Below, in pieces: positions 1 through 9,240 of a stretch of DNA of 21,265 nt. Every line of letters starts with the position of its first letter. The stretch's first letter is position 1. Under the pieces are notes generated by a model. It was not told the DNA's origin, searched no databases, and saw nothing but the letters and a program-made list of their open reading frames with translations. Made by a program: the position numbers and the translations under genes. Origin of the DNA: Nemertoderma westbladi (taxonomy: Eukaryota; Xenacoelomorpha; Nemertodermatida; Nemertodermatidae); the NCBI GenBank assembly GCA_032718475.1, contig JAUCBJ010006227.1, forward strand, positions 1-21,265. Reading direction: 5' to 3'.

Positions 1-679
1 TCGGTAATAAATACTCTGGGGTCATTCCGCGATACTTTTCACAGAATAATGTAATCCAGTAGTTATTTTTACATTATTTACAGTTTTATGAACTGATTCA
101 TCAATATGTATCATTACATATCCTTTGTCTGTATAGTGTGCCAAGGGCAGCCATACAAGGCCGTGTTACTGAAGTTGAAGTTTTTTATTGGACGCCAAAT
201 TATAGTAATAGTGCCTACTGTAAAACGAACACAAAGCATATTAAAATTACGAAACATATTAAAATTGACAGCATAAATAGACATACTTAATGATCGGCCC
301 TGCATAACATTCCAGCATTCTGACAACATTTACAACAAAATTAAAAATAACGTTAACCTGTTAACACAGTAACACTATTGAAAAATAATATGGTGCACCT
401 AGGATAGCCCCATGAGGTTATACCTCGTTTCCATGGGGGTCCTATTTAAAATTCATTCTATTAATTAGCGCTCATCAAATACGGCATGAGAGTAAAAATT
501 TAATTAAATAAAATATATGAAAAGTGCAATACAATGTAAGATTTAATTAAAATATCTAAAAATAATGATCTAGAAGCAGTAAAGAGACTGAGTTTATTTG
601 TAAATATTTACTATGATTGTTAATTATCTAAAAGTTTTTAAAAAAATAAATATAGTTTGATTTGTCGCCTGATAGTAGT
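1..679. other. AT-rich non-coding stretch, 3' flank of LINE
   Basis: No reading frame here has a recognisable product. A 71-codon minus-strand frame at 114-329 has no family features and is judged spurious. On the minus strand this stretch follows the stop codon of the CR1/L2-like element at 680-682, so its right part probably holds that element's 3' untranslated region. The only strong structure is the stem-loop at 401-444. The exact 3' end of the element is not visible, and there is no clear poly(A) or microsatellite tail. Confidence 0.6.
401..444 (-). repeat. Imperfect stem-loop in probable LINE 3' UTR
   Basis: The inner arms GAGGT and ACCTC flank a 3-nt loop. Outer arms (GCCCCAT and ATGGGGG, then GGATA and TCCTAT) continue the pairing around a short one-sided bulge. 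It lies about 240-280 nt beyond the LINE stop codon on the minus strand. Terminal or subterminal 3' hairpins are known for some CR1/L2-type LINEs, where they help the reverse transcriptase recognise its template. Assigning this hairpin to that role is inference. Confidence 0.4.
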
Positions 680-938
680 TTAAAGAAGTAGTACGTTTTT
701 TACGCTATGTTTGAAGCTTTCTAGTGACACACTGTTTTTGATGTCATCAGGGAGCTTATTCCAGAGTTTTGGCGCCGCAAACGAGAAGCACTCCGTACCT
801 GATACGGTTTTACGGCGTGGGACGACGGCCCTGTGCGTGTTGCCTCTTAGATTGATGTTGGCCGCATTGAGTGTAACGAGGGATCTGAGGTAAGGCGGCG
901 ACAGCTCTCGAGTAATGCGATACATATGGGTGACGATA
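680..938 (-). pseudogene. LINE ORF2 C-terminal tail
   Basis: Minus-strand codons from 938 to the TAA at 680-682 read IVTHMYRITRELSPPYLRSL, then RRKTVSGTECFSFAAPKLWN, and finish SFKHSVKNVLLL. The series (two basic residues, G-x-x-x-F, APxLWNxLP, then FKxxLK) is the hallmark C-terminus of CR1/L2/Daphne-type ORF2 proteins. The frame is open and ends in a natural stop. It joins the thumb part at 1550 once the 598-bp insertion and one copy of its 13-bp duplication are discounted. Confidence 0.85.
926..938. repeat. Target-site duplication, left copy (ATGGGTGACGATA)
   Basis: Thirteen bases identical to 1537-1549 bracket LINE fragment copy 1. The duplicated bases encode the IVTH residues of the host LINE on the minus strand, so IVTH appears on both sides of the insertion. 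This length is normal for target-primed reverse transcription. Confidence 0.85.
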
Positions 939-1536
939 CTAGGATCGGCATGCTGCATTGCAGCTGCATTTTTAAGAATGCTGTGCCGGCTTATCGACAA
1001 AATTGCACCGCCACAACTCCCTATCACCCATGACAGTTGCTAGATCATCCGCATCTTCAAAGCCAGTGTCCTTTAAGATGCGTCTCAAGAAAGTCATGGG
1101 CTGTCCACCATGCTTATTCACTCCATGAGGCTGCCAAAGTACAAGATTATGCACTGGTGGTCCTCACGGCGAAAGCAATGTCCTGCAAAGCGGAGGCGAG
1201 TTTGTTCTAGTGTCAAGCTTGGGGGAACCAATGAGACACCTCCAATGTTATATAGTGTCTGGTTGGAGATGTGTGCATTGTACTTGACACAATGAACCCG
1301 GCGTAGCATTCTTGTGAATGTGCCATCCAGAGATTTGGTGTCCTCAGCAGTTAGAGCCCAGCATGGACTCCCTTAGAGGAGTACTGGAACTACTGCTGCT
1401 CTAAATAACCGGACCTTAAGTTTCCGATTAATTCTCGGTGACTTCCAAATCCTGGAAAGCCTATTCAAGGCTGCCCATGCCTTTCCCTTACGTATTCGAA
1501 GGTCCTCACCTGACTTCCGGATCATTCCGGATCCTG
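939..1536 (-). mobile_element. RTE/R4-like LINE fragment, copy 1 (5'-truncated)
   Basis: This 598-bp insertion is flanked by a perfect 13-bp duplication (926-938 and 1537-1549). On the minus strand it encodes the C-terminal end of a second LINE polyprotein: LRIRKGKAWAALNRLSRIWK, FRAAVVPVLL, then MLRRVHCVKYNAHISNQTLY, LRFAGHCFRRED, and finally FLRRILKDTGF with ADDLATVMGDRELWR. This series (VLLYGSxxW, RRxLRxxxV, RLRFxGHxxRRED, DTGxxxxDLxxxMxDRxxWR) is typical of the C-terminal domain of RTE/R4-group endonuclease-reverse transcriptases. A TAA replaces the tyrosine codon of the LLYGS block near 1373, so the frame is broken. The piece is probably a 5'-truncated, target-primed insertion. Confidence 0.8.
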
Positions 1537-1549
1537 ATGGGTGACGATA
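1537..1549. repeat. Target-site duplication, right copy (ATGGGTGACGATA)
   Basis: This is the partner of 926-938. It directly adjoins the truncated 5' end of the inserted LINE fragment as read on the minus strand. Confidence 0.85.
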
Positions 1550-2176
1550 GTTTGGTCGATACGGTAGTCTAAGGGTAGCCACGCCATCTCCGCGAAGTGC
1601 TGGACGGTTACGTGCTCTCGCCGGTGTAAACTCAGACAAAATCGCACGCACTTTCGTTGAAGTGCATGTAATTGGCTTTTTAGCTGTTTGCTGGCACTGG
1701 AATACCAGCATGATGCAACAAAGTCTAAGTGAGGTTGAATCAGGGTGTTACATAACAACCGTTTAGTTTCATAATCAAGCAGGGCACTCTTACGATAAAG
1801 AAAACGAAGAGTCGAGTTGCCTCGTTTAATCACCTTCGATGCCATAGGATTTCCTGATAGAGACGATTCCAACATACAGCCAAGATATTTCACTGACGTT
1901 TGTTGTTCTATTTTTTTACCCGCACACTCGATGTCTAATGGTTCTGCAGAATTCACGCGTTGGTGGATCCCAAACAGAATACTCTTTGTTTTTCCAAAGT
2001 TTAGTGATAGTTTGTTGTCGGTTGTCCACATGAATATATTATTTAGTTTCGATGAGAGAACCGCAGAAATATCATTTGCATTGTTATGGGAATAGAGAAT
2101 ATTGGCGTCATCTGCGAGCTTCAGTGAGATGCAATTTGAGTCTATGACGATTCCAGTAGTGGATGTATGCTTAGTT
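1550..2176 (-). pseudogene. LINE reverse transcriptase, catalytic and thumb part
   Basis: The minus-strand frame contains LKLADDANILYSH (2100-2125 region), equivalent to the catalytic F/YADD box with the aromatic residue replaced by leucine. Next come NNIFMWTTDNKLSLNFGKTK and SVKYLGCML, typical of the motif D-E region, and then a thumb-like stretch with SALLDYETKRLL and NTLIQPHLDF. Coding ends at IDQTIVTH, exactly at the 13-bp target-site duplication of the inserted fragment at 939-1536, and resumes as IVTHMYRIT on the other side. The few residues before the LADD box (KHTSTTG) continue the RT interrupted at 2177-2715. Confidence 0.85.
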
Positions 2177-2715
2177 ACTAGGATCGGCATGCTGCATTGC
2201 AGCTGCATTTTTAAGAATGCTGTGCCGGCTTGTCAACAAAATTGCACCGCCACAACTCCCTATCACCCATGACATTTGCTAGATCATCCGCATCTTTAAG
2301 GCCAGTGTCCTTTAAGATGCGTCTCAAAAAGTCATGGGCTGTCCACCATGCTTATTCACTCCATGAGGCTGCCAAAGTACAAGATTATGCACTGGCTGGT
2401 CCTCACGGCGAAAGCAATGTCATGCAAAGCGGAGGCGATTTTGTTCTAGTGTCAAGCTTGGGGGAACCAATGAGACACCTCCAATGTTATATAGTGTCTG
2501 GTTGGAGATGTGTGCATTGTACTTGACACAATGAACCCGGCGTAGCATTCTTGTGAATGTGCCATCCAGAGATTTGGTGTCCTCAGCAGTTAGAGCCCAG
2601 CATGGACTCCCGTAGAGGAGTACTGGAACTACTGCTGCTCTAAATAATCGGAGCTTAAGTTTCCGTTTACTTCTCGGTGACTTCCAAATCCTGGAAAGCC
2701 TATTCAAGGCTGCAA
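2177..2715 (-). mobile_element. RTE/R4-like LINE fragment, copy 2 (5'-truncated)
   Basis: A near-identical copy of 938-1475, in the same orientation and inside the same host LINE. It shares the 3' end (both start at ACTAGGATCGGCATG on the plus strand) but is truncated about 60 bp earlier at its 5' end, near 2715. Here the LLYGSPCWAL block is intact (tyrosine where copy 1 has a stop), so copy 2 keeps an open frame at 2420-2700 through RLRFA before a shift. No clean target-site duplication is seen: both flanks contain a TACATCCA-like stretch (near 2163-2172 and 2724-2735), which is too diverged and misplaced to call. Confidence 0.8.
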
Positions 2716-3329
2716 TGGAGGTCCAATGGATGTACATAACGGCGGGCTGGGAAGAATTGCCAGATCTATGTCATTAACATATATGAGGAACAGTGGCACT
2801 GCGAGAAGAGCACCTTGTGGAACGCCAGCCTTTATTAAAGCCTCTGCGGAGTACACATTCCCAATAAATACGCGCTGTTTTCGATCTGAGAGATAAGAAT
2901 GGAACCAATTCACTGCTGAAGCGTCGAACCCAATTAACCGTAGTTTCTCTAATAAGATTGTATGATCGACCGTATCAAAGGCCTTTTGTAAGTCAATAAG
3001 TAGAACTCCCGTCACCAACCCGTTGTCGACTGCTTCTCTAATGTAATTGTTCATGAATAGTAGGCATGTCTCTACAGAATAGTTTTTGCGGAATCCTGAT
3101 TGCAGTTGGTCGAGGATATTGTGAAAAATCAAGAATTCGACAAACTGAATGATCACGACTCGTTCCAATACTTTCGATAAAATGACTAGGACGCCACGGG
3201 TCTGAAATTACCCTTTTGCAATCTGCAATCGCGTTTGAATAGTGGCTTTACTTTGGCAGTCTTATACGTAGTGGGGAAAAGTTGATGATGAGATTGATAG
3301 GTTTACTAGATGTGTCACCGACTCAGCGA
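2716..3329 (-). pseudogene. LINE reverse transcriptase, fingers and palm (N-terminal part)
   Basis: On the minus strand, 3168 to about 2720 reads through ILDQLQSGFRKNYSVETCLL, LIDLQKAFDTVDHTIL and GVPQGALLAVPLFLIYVNDI. These are the standard motif series of non-LTR RTs up to the region before the catalytic YADD. Upstream (3170-3330) the diagnostic KTAKVKPLFK, NFRPVA and LSKVLERVV blocks are present but lie in different frames, so at least two indels have broken it. The coding sequence stops making sense at about 2715, where the second RTE/R4-like fragment begins, and resumes beyond that fragment at about 2176. Confidence 0.85.
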
Positions 3330-4498
3330 TTACGGAGCTGCAGTCACGCAGGAAGCCAGGGCGGATTCCATCAATTCCAGAACTTGTATCCACTGCAAGT
3401 ATTTAGTATTTAGAATAGTAAGAACCTCTGATTTGTCCACAATTTTTAAGGTAAACGAATTAAGTGGGATTCCTTTGTCTCTGTAGAATTGATTGACAAC
3501 ATTTAAATTATATCTACCTGATGCAGCGGGTAATTGTTCCAATAGAGTACCTGCAATTGATGTAAAGTATTGATTGAATTCTTCCGCTATTGAAATGGGG
3601 TCAGTAATCAATACATTATTTGATCTGATACTAGTAAAGCTAGAGTTATTGGCATTCTTTGATGGGGCACCAATAGCCTTTAGCTCCTTCCAAAGTTTCT
3701 TGGAATCGGACTTGTACATATGGAGTTTTTGCTTTTTATATGAGTTTTTCGCATTTGCAATTGCTGTTGCGGTGGATGAAGCAATATCTTTAAAATGTTG
3801 CTCGTTTACAATAGTTTTATTACGTTTGAAGTAGTTTCGAGCATTATTCTTTTCACTAATTCTTTTAAGAATTTCTGCGTTGATCCATGGTTCAGAGTCA
3901 ATCCTAATACGAACTTTGTGCATCGGTGCCAGCTTGTCTAACACCTCTTGAAGTGTCTCAGTAAGTGCACGTGCTGCTTCGTTTACATTGGTCGCTGTTA
4001 ACACGGTAGCCAGTTTGGTATTGTTCATTAGCTCATTATGGACAGATTTGTTGGAATAATTTTTATATGATCTACAATCGCGGTAAGTGTGATTTCCTTT
4101 GGTCAGTTTTTGTTTCTTTCTAGTTAAATACACCATGTGATGGTCGCTAAGGCCCGTATTAATTACCCCAGAAGCTGCTACAAGATCCAGATTGGATGCA
4201 AATATATGATCAATTGTTGTGGAGGAGGAGGTAGTAACTCTTGTTGCTTCTTTGATTATCTGTTTCATTGACGATGAGTGGCAGAACGACATAAGATGTT
4301 GGACAGGAACTGACGATGGTATCACGCCACAATACTTGTATGCACTACTGCAGCTAGTAGGTCCAGAATTAAGCTTCGAAGTATCTGCCTTGGTATCACC
4401 TAGGATGTAGACTTCTTTGTATGCCGATGTGTCACCCAGGCAGTTATCCAAGTCAAGGAAGAATTTACATGAGAATTCTGAGTGTGGATTGTATATTA
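3330..4498 (-). pseudogene. LINE endonuclease C-terminal half and EN-RT linker
   Basis: The minus-strand frame holds VYILGDTKADTS (corresponding to the GDFN-like block of endonucleases, here GDTK), IDHIFASN, and INTGLSDHHMVY with the catalytic SDHH signature near 4130-4165. A lysine-rich linker of about 250 residues follows, as is normal between EN and RT in CR1/L2 elements. The far end of the frame reads out of register: a shift near 3390 restores the conserved TSSGIDGIRP block, where the listed frame gives an unrelated sequence up to its stop at 3330. The right edge abuts the hAT target-site duplication at 4499. Confidence 0.8.
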
Positions 4499-4506
4499 CT
4501 CCTACC
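4499..4506. repeat. hAT target-site duplication, left (CTCCTACC)
   Basis: Identical to 6530-6537. It lies inside the endonuclease coding sequence of the host LINE, which reads through once one copy is removed, so the insertion point is exact. Confidence 0.92.
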
Positions 4507-6529
4507 CAGTGCCGGATTAAGCCTCTGGTGGCCCTAAGGCACATTTTAGTAATTTCCAAAAATGGCCCGAAAATTGATATTTTTCCGCAAACCCTTTCAA
4601 AAGAAAAAGCTGCTAAAAACAACTGAAATTGTGAAAATGTTGTGAAGGAAATATAAAGTATTTTCGTCGGATTACTGCGTGCAAATAAGTACTATGTACT
4701 TTAATAATAAGTACTTTGCAAAAATAGTTTTCATCAAGAATTTTGAACATTACTAAACGGCATATTATGCCTATAAAACCTTTGTTATAAAATGTGTAAT
4801 GGTTTTGGTAGAACTTCTCAAGCTTTAATTTTTAATATATTAATGGGACCATCACCCCAAATCTATTTGTTTTATTTATAAAACTACTATTCTGAAACTT
4901 TAATACAATTATCTGTGATCTTATATATACTATTAAAACTGAGTATAGATACAGTACTGTAGCTTCATAAACAGTTTGTTCGAAAAATATGGCACTTTTT
5001 GAGCAGGTCGGTTTTTTCAAAAATTCTATAAATTTGTGGCATTTCTATGTAAATTAGCTCATGTTTAAGGATCTGTAATACCCTGCATTGAAGTTCTTGG
5101 TCCAAGACTTTGGTAAAATGGACCTAAAAATGTAGGCTATCTTCTATGATAATTTTAGCACAAAATTATTGTTTTTGAAAAATTTAGGGGGGTTTTAGTA
5201 TTTCCGGGCTATATTTTGAGAATAAATATTTTGTGATAGACAAAGTGTAGCAGTTACAAAATCGGTTCTAGAAGATCCCAACGATAGTATTCCTAAAGCT
5301 GCTGAACATTTTGTATATTAGATGACAATTAAGTAAAAAATAAAATAGTATATAGTAGGGAATTTAGTGATGAAAAAAGTCAAAATCGACAAACTGAAAA
5401 AAAAGTTGTTTTATATAGAGAATCATAAATATCAGCAATATATTATTATGTTGTTGAAAAGAGCAGTTTTGAGGTCAAAATATAATTCACTGTTGAAAAC
5501 CGACATCACCTTATGAAAGCCCTTCTATCAAACTACAAAAAATTGTGTAAAGTTTCGAAAATTTCATTTCTGTGGGGGTTATAGTTGGCCCCCTTAAGGC
5601 AGACTGGCCCCTGTAGGCATTTAGAAATTTTGATCGGATCTTGGGAATGTGTTATTTATTTGCTGTAGGTTTCGCAGGGTACTTATCTTTACAGGACTTG
5701 CTGATAAATAAAACACCGCAAGTGTGGGCTTAGTGCAAAGATATAATATTTCTGATCTAGATTTGACTTGCTGAGAAAGTAATGTTCTTCGATAAGAGAA
5801 CAGTCTCGGAAATAAGCACTTTTTGTCGCTAATTTTAATTTACCCCAATTCAATTATGCTGTCCGAGAGTTTTAGGTTTTGCAGGAATTGCACATAAAAT
5901 GCCATCGAATGCAAAATTCAATACACGAGGGCAGAACATCTGAATTTCGGTTAAATTAAATTACAGTAGTGACTAGAAGTTATTTCTGAAATTATTTCTT
6001 TTTTTTTATCAACAACTATTTTATCTACAACTAATTTATCCTTTTTTTACTCTATTAGGGCCTATATTTATAAAACTAGTTTCCGGTAAAAAAAAATTAA
6101 TTTCGCACTACCATATCTCCACGCCATACATTTACTATGTACAGTATTTCCAGTATGTAATTATTTGGTTGTTCTAGAAAGTTTAAGAGCATAACTACAA
6201 ATAATTCCCCACAAATAGATAAAATTAAATTCTCCACTGTTCATAATTAGCACTTTAAAGTTTTACTGCCCATGTTTTATTATTTCCCTGCCATCAGGTC
6301 TCTAACTAATAACACAGCACCTGTCGGTCGACTGAGCTAGAATTTTGCACTTTCTATCACAAATTTAGGGATAGAAAGTAGTCGAAAGATGCACTTTCTT
6401 GCTCTGTTTCCGGACTTTTCAGATAAAAATAATTTTTTCACAGGAATGACTCGTTGAGAAAAAATGGCCCGGATTTTCGGCTGGCCCTAAGGCACGTGCC
6501 TTATATGCCTTAAGGTTAATCCGGCACTG
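4507..6529. mobile_element. Non-autonomous hAT transposon, 2,023 bp
   Basis: The ends are perfect 14-bp terminal inverted repeats, CAGTGCCGGATTAA at 4507-4520 and its complement at 6516-6529. They are flanked by an identical 8-bp duplication CTCCTACC at 4499-4506 and 6530-6537. CAGTG ends with 8-bp duplications are diagnostic of hAT elements. A 13-bp subterminal motif GGCCCTAAGGCAC occurs in direct orientation near both ends (4530-4542 and 6483-6495), and GGCCC-rich variants recur at 5586-5615. The interior is AT-rich with no transposase: the only frame of note (minus, 4832-5020) looks like chance. The element must have been moved by a transposase from elsewhere. Confidence 0.9.
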
Positions 6530-6537
6530 CTCCTACC
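6530..6537. repeat. hAT target-site duplication, right (CTCCTACC)
   Basis: Partner of 4499-4506, directly next to the right terminal inverted repeat. Confidence 0.92.
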
Positions 6538-6655
6538 AGAATAGGTTTAGTAGCTGGCAGATAAATTGTGCATATCAAAGATTCTATGCCACGACCTGAC
6601 CTGACTGAACTAAAATGAGGGTAAAGCGCCCTTTTTATAGCCACCATTTATACAC
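6538..6655 (-). pseudogene. LINE endonuclease fragment, upstream of hAT insertion
   Basis: Translating the minus strand leftward from about 6640 gives an open stretch with VAIKRALYPHFSSVRSGRG, then IESLICTIYLPATKPILVG. It runs directly into the VIYNPHSEF stretch on the other side of the hAT element once the insertion and one copy of its 8-bp target duplication are disregarded. This matches the central strands of LINE endonucleases (VAIK core, then an IYxPP-like block). A stop codon precedes it at about 6655, and no earlier endonuclease motifs (such as the catalytic N-terminal Asn/Glu blocks) are evident. The piece is too short to appear as an ORF because the transposon splits it. Confidence 0.65.
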
Positions 6656-7027
6656 CATTTTGTTCCAAAATATTACGAAATTATTTTTATGATCGCGATT
6701 AAATGGTGTTCCCAAATCTGAAAACCGCTATTTAATAGCTCTTTTAGTTTTCAAATTATAACAATTTCCATTTAGGGATTCGTATTGAAATTACTATTAC
6801 TACAGTAAGTATAATGAAAGGTCGATTATCTCCAAATATTTTTTTTATGAAATTGTCAACTTCAAAACCCTACTGCTTTGACAATTTTTGACCAATTAGT
6901 CTGAAAATTTCTGCGGGTGTCTACATAGCCACACTGCATCAGGTAGAGGACCGAGGACTGGTCGTCATTACAGCGTTTGGGGGCTGACGATCAAGATTTC
7001 GTCTCAGCTTTACAGCACTAAGGTAGT
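6656..7027. other. Non-coding junction between LINE and gag region
   Basis: AT-rich sequence with no frame or repeat I can assign. LINE endonuclease similarity fades at its left edge. Part may be decayed LINE 5' sequence and part older host DNA. A short GC-richer patch begins near 6910. Confidence 0.4.
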
Positions 7028-7614
7028 GTAGCGGGTCTAGCTGGGAAAGCCGCATTTAGCTTGGATGATCTTAGCTGTTTACACTAGCGCTATTTTAGCT
7101 GCGCAGCGCCGTTAGCGCCTTTGGTGTTGTTGGCGGTGTTTTGTTGCTAACGCTACTTTATGTTGTGTTGTTTAAAGAGTGCCTTATTCTTGATTGTGAT
7201 GTTTAGATGGGCGCTATTTTCTCTTGACTGTTTTCTATTTCTAAGTTTATGCTAATTGCTGTTAGGTTAAATAATACAGTATTTAGGCTGTTGCTAGTAA
7301 TAAATTAGTAATACAAATTCTGGAATACTTAGTAATTAGTACGCAACTCTGTATTTTGAGACACTGTAATTTACTTTAGCATTTAGGATAGTTAGGTTTA
7401 GATTTTGGTGTCATACCGGCTGTATAATAGCTATAGAGCTACATTTTTGTTTAAATATTATACCGGTATTTACTGTAACAATATACAATTAAATTCATAA
7501 TGTTTTGTATTGTGAATTAACAAATCCGTATTTGACATTTGAGACCAAATAAATTATTTTGACAAATAATTTAATCGAAAGTTCGATTAAATTAATAAAA
7601 TTTCGGAATATATC
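7028..7614 (+). mobile_element. Possible 5' LTR and leader of the gag element
   Basis: The stretch starts TGTAGCGGGTCTAG, carries a TATA-like TATAATAG near 7421-7428 and an AATAAA at 7548-7553, and is followed at 7617 by TGGTGTGCAGTGG, which could be a decayed primer-binding site (such sites start TGG). The gag-like reading frame opens immediately after. Size and order fit an LTR. However, no second copy exists in the window to prove it, and neither end is fixed. It is an inference from position plus weak signals. Confidence 0.25.
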
Positions 7615-8253
7615 TTGGTGTGCAGTGGCTCGGTGCCAGTGGCAGTGAGGAACACCCGGAGTTCCCGCAACAATCCCTCAAGTCCACCGAGTGTAAGTCA
7701 GGTAAGCGAGAGAGAGCAAGACATCGCATTAAAGAAGAAACTCCACGCGCATGCCGGACATATAACCCGGGCGACGGACAAGGTAAGAAGGATGCTAGCT
7801 GATTCTGGTAGTATCGAAAGAGAAGGTTTAGTAGAACTTAGAAAGGGATACAACTCAGCACTGTTTAAGCAGGCAGAAGAGTTAGCAGTTCTAGCAAAAG
7901 GGGCAGTAGACTCCCAGTTGAATGACATAGTGATGCGGATATACGATAAGGCTTTAGCAATCTTATTGGAGCACCACACATTTTCGGAGCGATTCCGACA
8001 GGTTAGGATGGGGAACTGGTTACTATGGGCATCGCAAGCCCAGGCGAACCAAGTGAGTGATGCGGAATTAAGAGCGCTAGTAGAACTAGAAGAGACTCAA
8101 GATAAGGAGGAGCGCCGGTACCAGAGAGAAGTCACAAATTGGTTGATACAGAGTGGAGTAGTAGTACCCGGTGAGGTGCTGCCGACGAATCCAGCGGAGG
8201 CCGCTAACTCCACCCGACGACGCATCCAGAAACAGTGGAGACTCACAGGTTAG
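7615..8253 (+). pseudogene. Gag-like N-terminal region, BEL/Pao-type
   Basis: An open frame of 212 codons without an ATG at its head (the first in-frame ATG is at 7789). After a Ser/Pro-rich start, it contains GHITRATDKVRRMLADSG (residues about 47-64) and then a helical stretch LRKGYNSALFKQAEELAVLA and MRIYDKALAILLEHH. The pattern of an IT-R-A start followed by about 90 helical residues resembles the N-terminal part of BEL/Pao gag proteins ahead of DUF1759. That likeness is from memory and weak. A TAG ends the frame at 8251-8253, and the coding sequence appears to continue in other frames (see 8280-9281). Function, if any remained, would be capsid assembly. Confidence 0.5.
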
Positions 8254-8449
8254 TCATGCGTGAGGAAATGTCATATGCGCTAGATCCCTTGTTTCTCACA
8301 ACTCCGCAGAAGAAAGAAGACGCCGGTTAAACGAACAACAAAAGGAAATTTTTCGTGAGGCGGAGGCAAGGAAGGAAGCCGAAGGAGAAAAGGGAGCGCT
8401 GCTGCAAAGTGGACGCAAAGCTGCAAAAATTGGAGGACATAAGTAAGCG

Positions 8450-8725
8450 CGAGCAAGTCGAACGTGAACGTAAAGAATGCGAACTTCAAGTCGAACGCAA
8501 ACGTAAGGAACGCGAACGTAAGGAACGCGAACTTCAACTAGAACGCGAACAGAAGGAACGTGAACTTAAGGAACGCGAACTTCAACTAGAACGCGAACGG
8601 AAGGAATGCGAACCTCAACTAGAACGCGAACGGAAGGAACACGAACTTCAACTCGAACGGGAAGCGAAGGAACACTAGCACAAGGAGCACGAATTTCAAC
8701 TTGAACGCGAACGTAAGGAATGCAA
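8450..8725 (+). repeat. Tandem repeat encoding ERKERELQLERE units
   Basis: Roughly ten imperfect units built from GAACGCGAAC, GTAAGGAA and CTTCAACT blocks. All stay in one reading frame on the plus strand until the TAG at 8676. Such in-frame expansion gives a single long charged alpha helix. Unit borders vary, so the count is approximate. Confidence 0.7.
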
Positions 8726-9209
8726 ACTCGAGATTGAGAGAGAGAGACGATTGTTATACGAAGAGAAGGTGCGATTGGAGGAAGAAAGCGCAGCGAGAAT
8801 TGTAAGGGAGGCAGAACAACGGAAGCTAGATCAATTAGAAAGCACGAGGTTAGACTTAGAGAGTGAAGAGAGAACAAGGAAGGCAAATTAAATTGCCGAA
8901 AGTGGTATGCGAATGATCGAAGAATGTGGGGCGAGTGTAGGTACCGAGTTGCGAGACCTGTTCGCACAACAGAAGGCTGAACATGAGGCGAGATCTCCAG
9001 TTAAAAGGGAATCACCGTCGACATATACCGGGTCCAACAATTACGAGTACTCAGATCGCGAAACCATTTTCTGCATATCGCGCACCAGTTGGTATCAGCG
9101 CCTCGTCAATCGAGCAAGATCCGCTCAATCAAGAGGGCGCTCCATGAGTAAACCATTATCACGACTAAGACGAGTTCATAGAAGAAACCCTAAGGAGACG
9201 AACATCGGG

Positions 9210-9237
9210 CGAACCAAACCCACTGGTTTGGAATACG
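9210..9237. repeat. GGTTTGG palindrome, copy 1
   Basis: CCAAACC (9214-9220) and GGTTTGG (9225-9231) face each other across CACT, with GCG/CGC outer arms. It is one of five related palindromes in the gag region. Confidence 0.6.
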
Positions 9238-9240
9238 CGA

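Larger units (their letters stand above)
680..6655 (-). mobile_element. CR1/L2-like non-LTR retrotransposon, decayed, with nested insertions
   Basis: Read on the minus strand, the segment encodes an endonuclease (exonuclease-endonuclease-phosphatase fold), a linker, a reverse transcriptase and a C-terminal tail, in the order expected of ORF2 in the CR1/L2/Jockey group. Key blocks are IDHIFAS and LSDHH (endonuclease), QSGFRKNYS, LIDLQKAFDTVDH, GVPQGALLAVPLFLIYVNDI and LADDANILYS (RT), and the tail block SFAAPKLWNKLP. No ORF1 or start of the endonuclease is seen: coding similarity fades near 6655, so it is 5'-truncated or decays there. Frameshifts occur around 3170-3420, and foreign DNA interrupts it at 939-1536, 2177-2715 and 4507-6529. 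It cannot be active. The clade name is tentative. Confidence 0.85.

Noticed and set aside
114-329. 71-codon minus frame near the left edge
   Set aside because: AT-rich, no motif or neighbour to support it; length is expected by chance.
4832-5020. 62-codon minus frame inside the hAT element as a transposase remnant
   Set aside because: No hAT transposase motif (C-terminal dimerisation block or zinc finger); AT-rich chance frame.
8566-8967. Long minus-strand frame with VRVEVRVPSVRVLVEV repeats
   Set aside because: It is the reverse shadow of the plus-strand tandem repeat encoding the charged helix.
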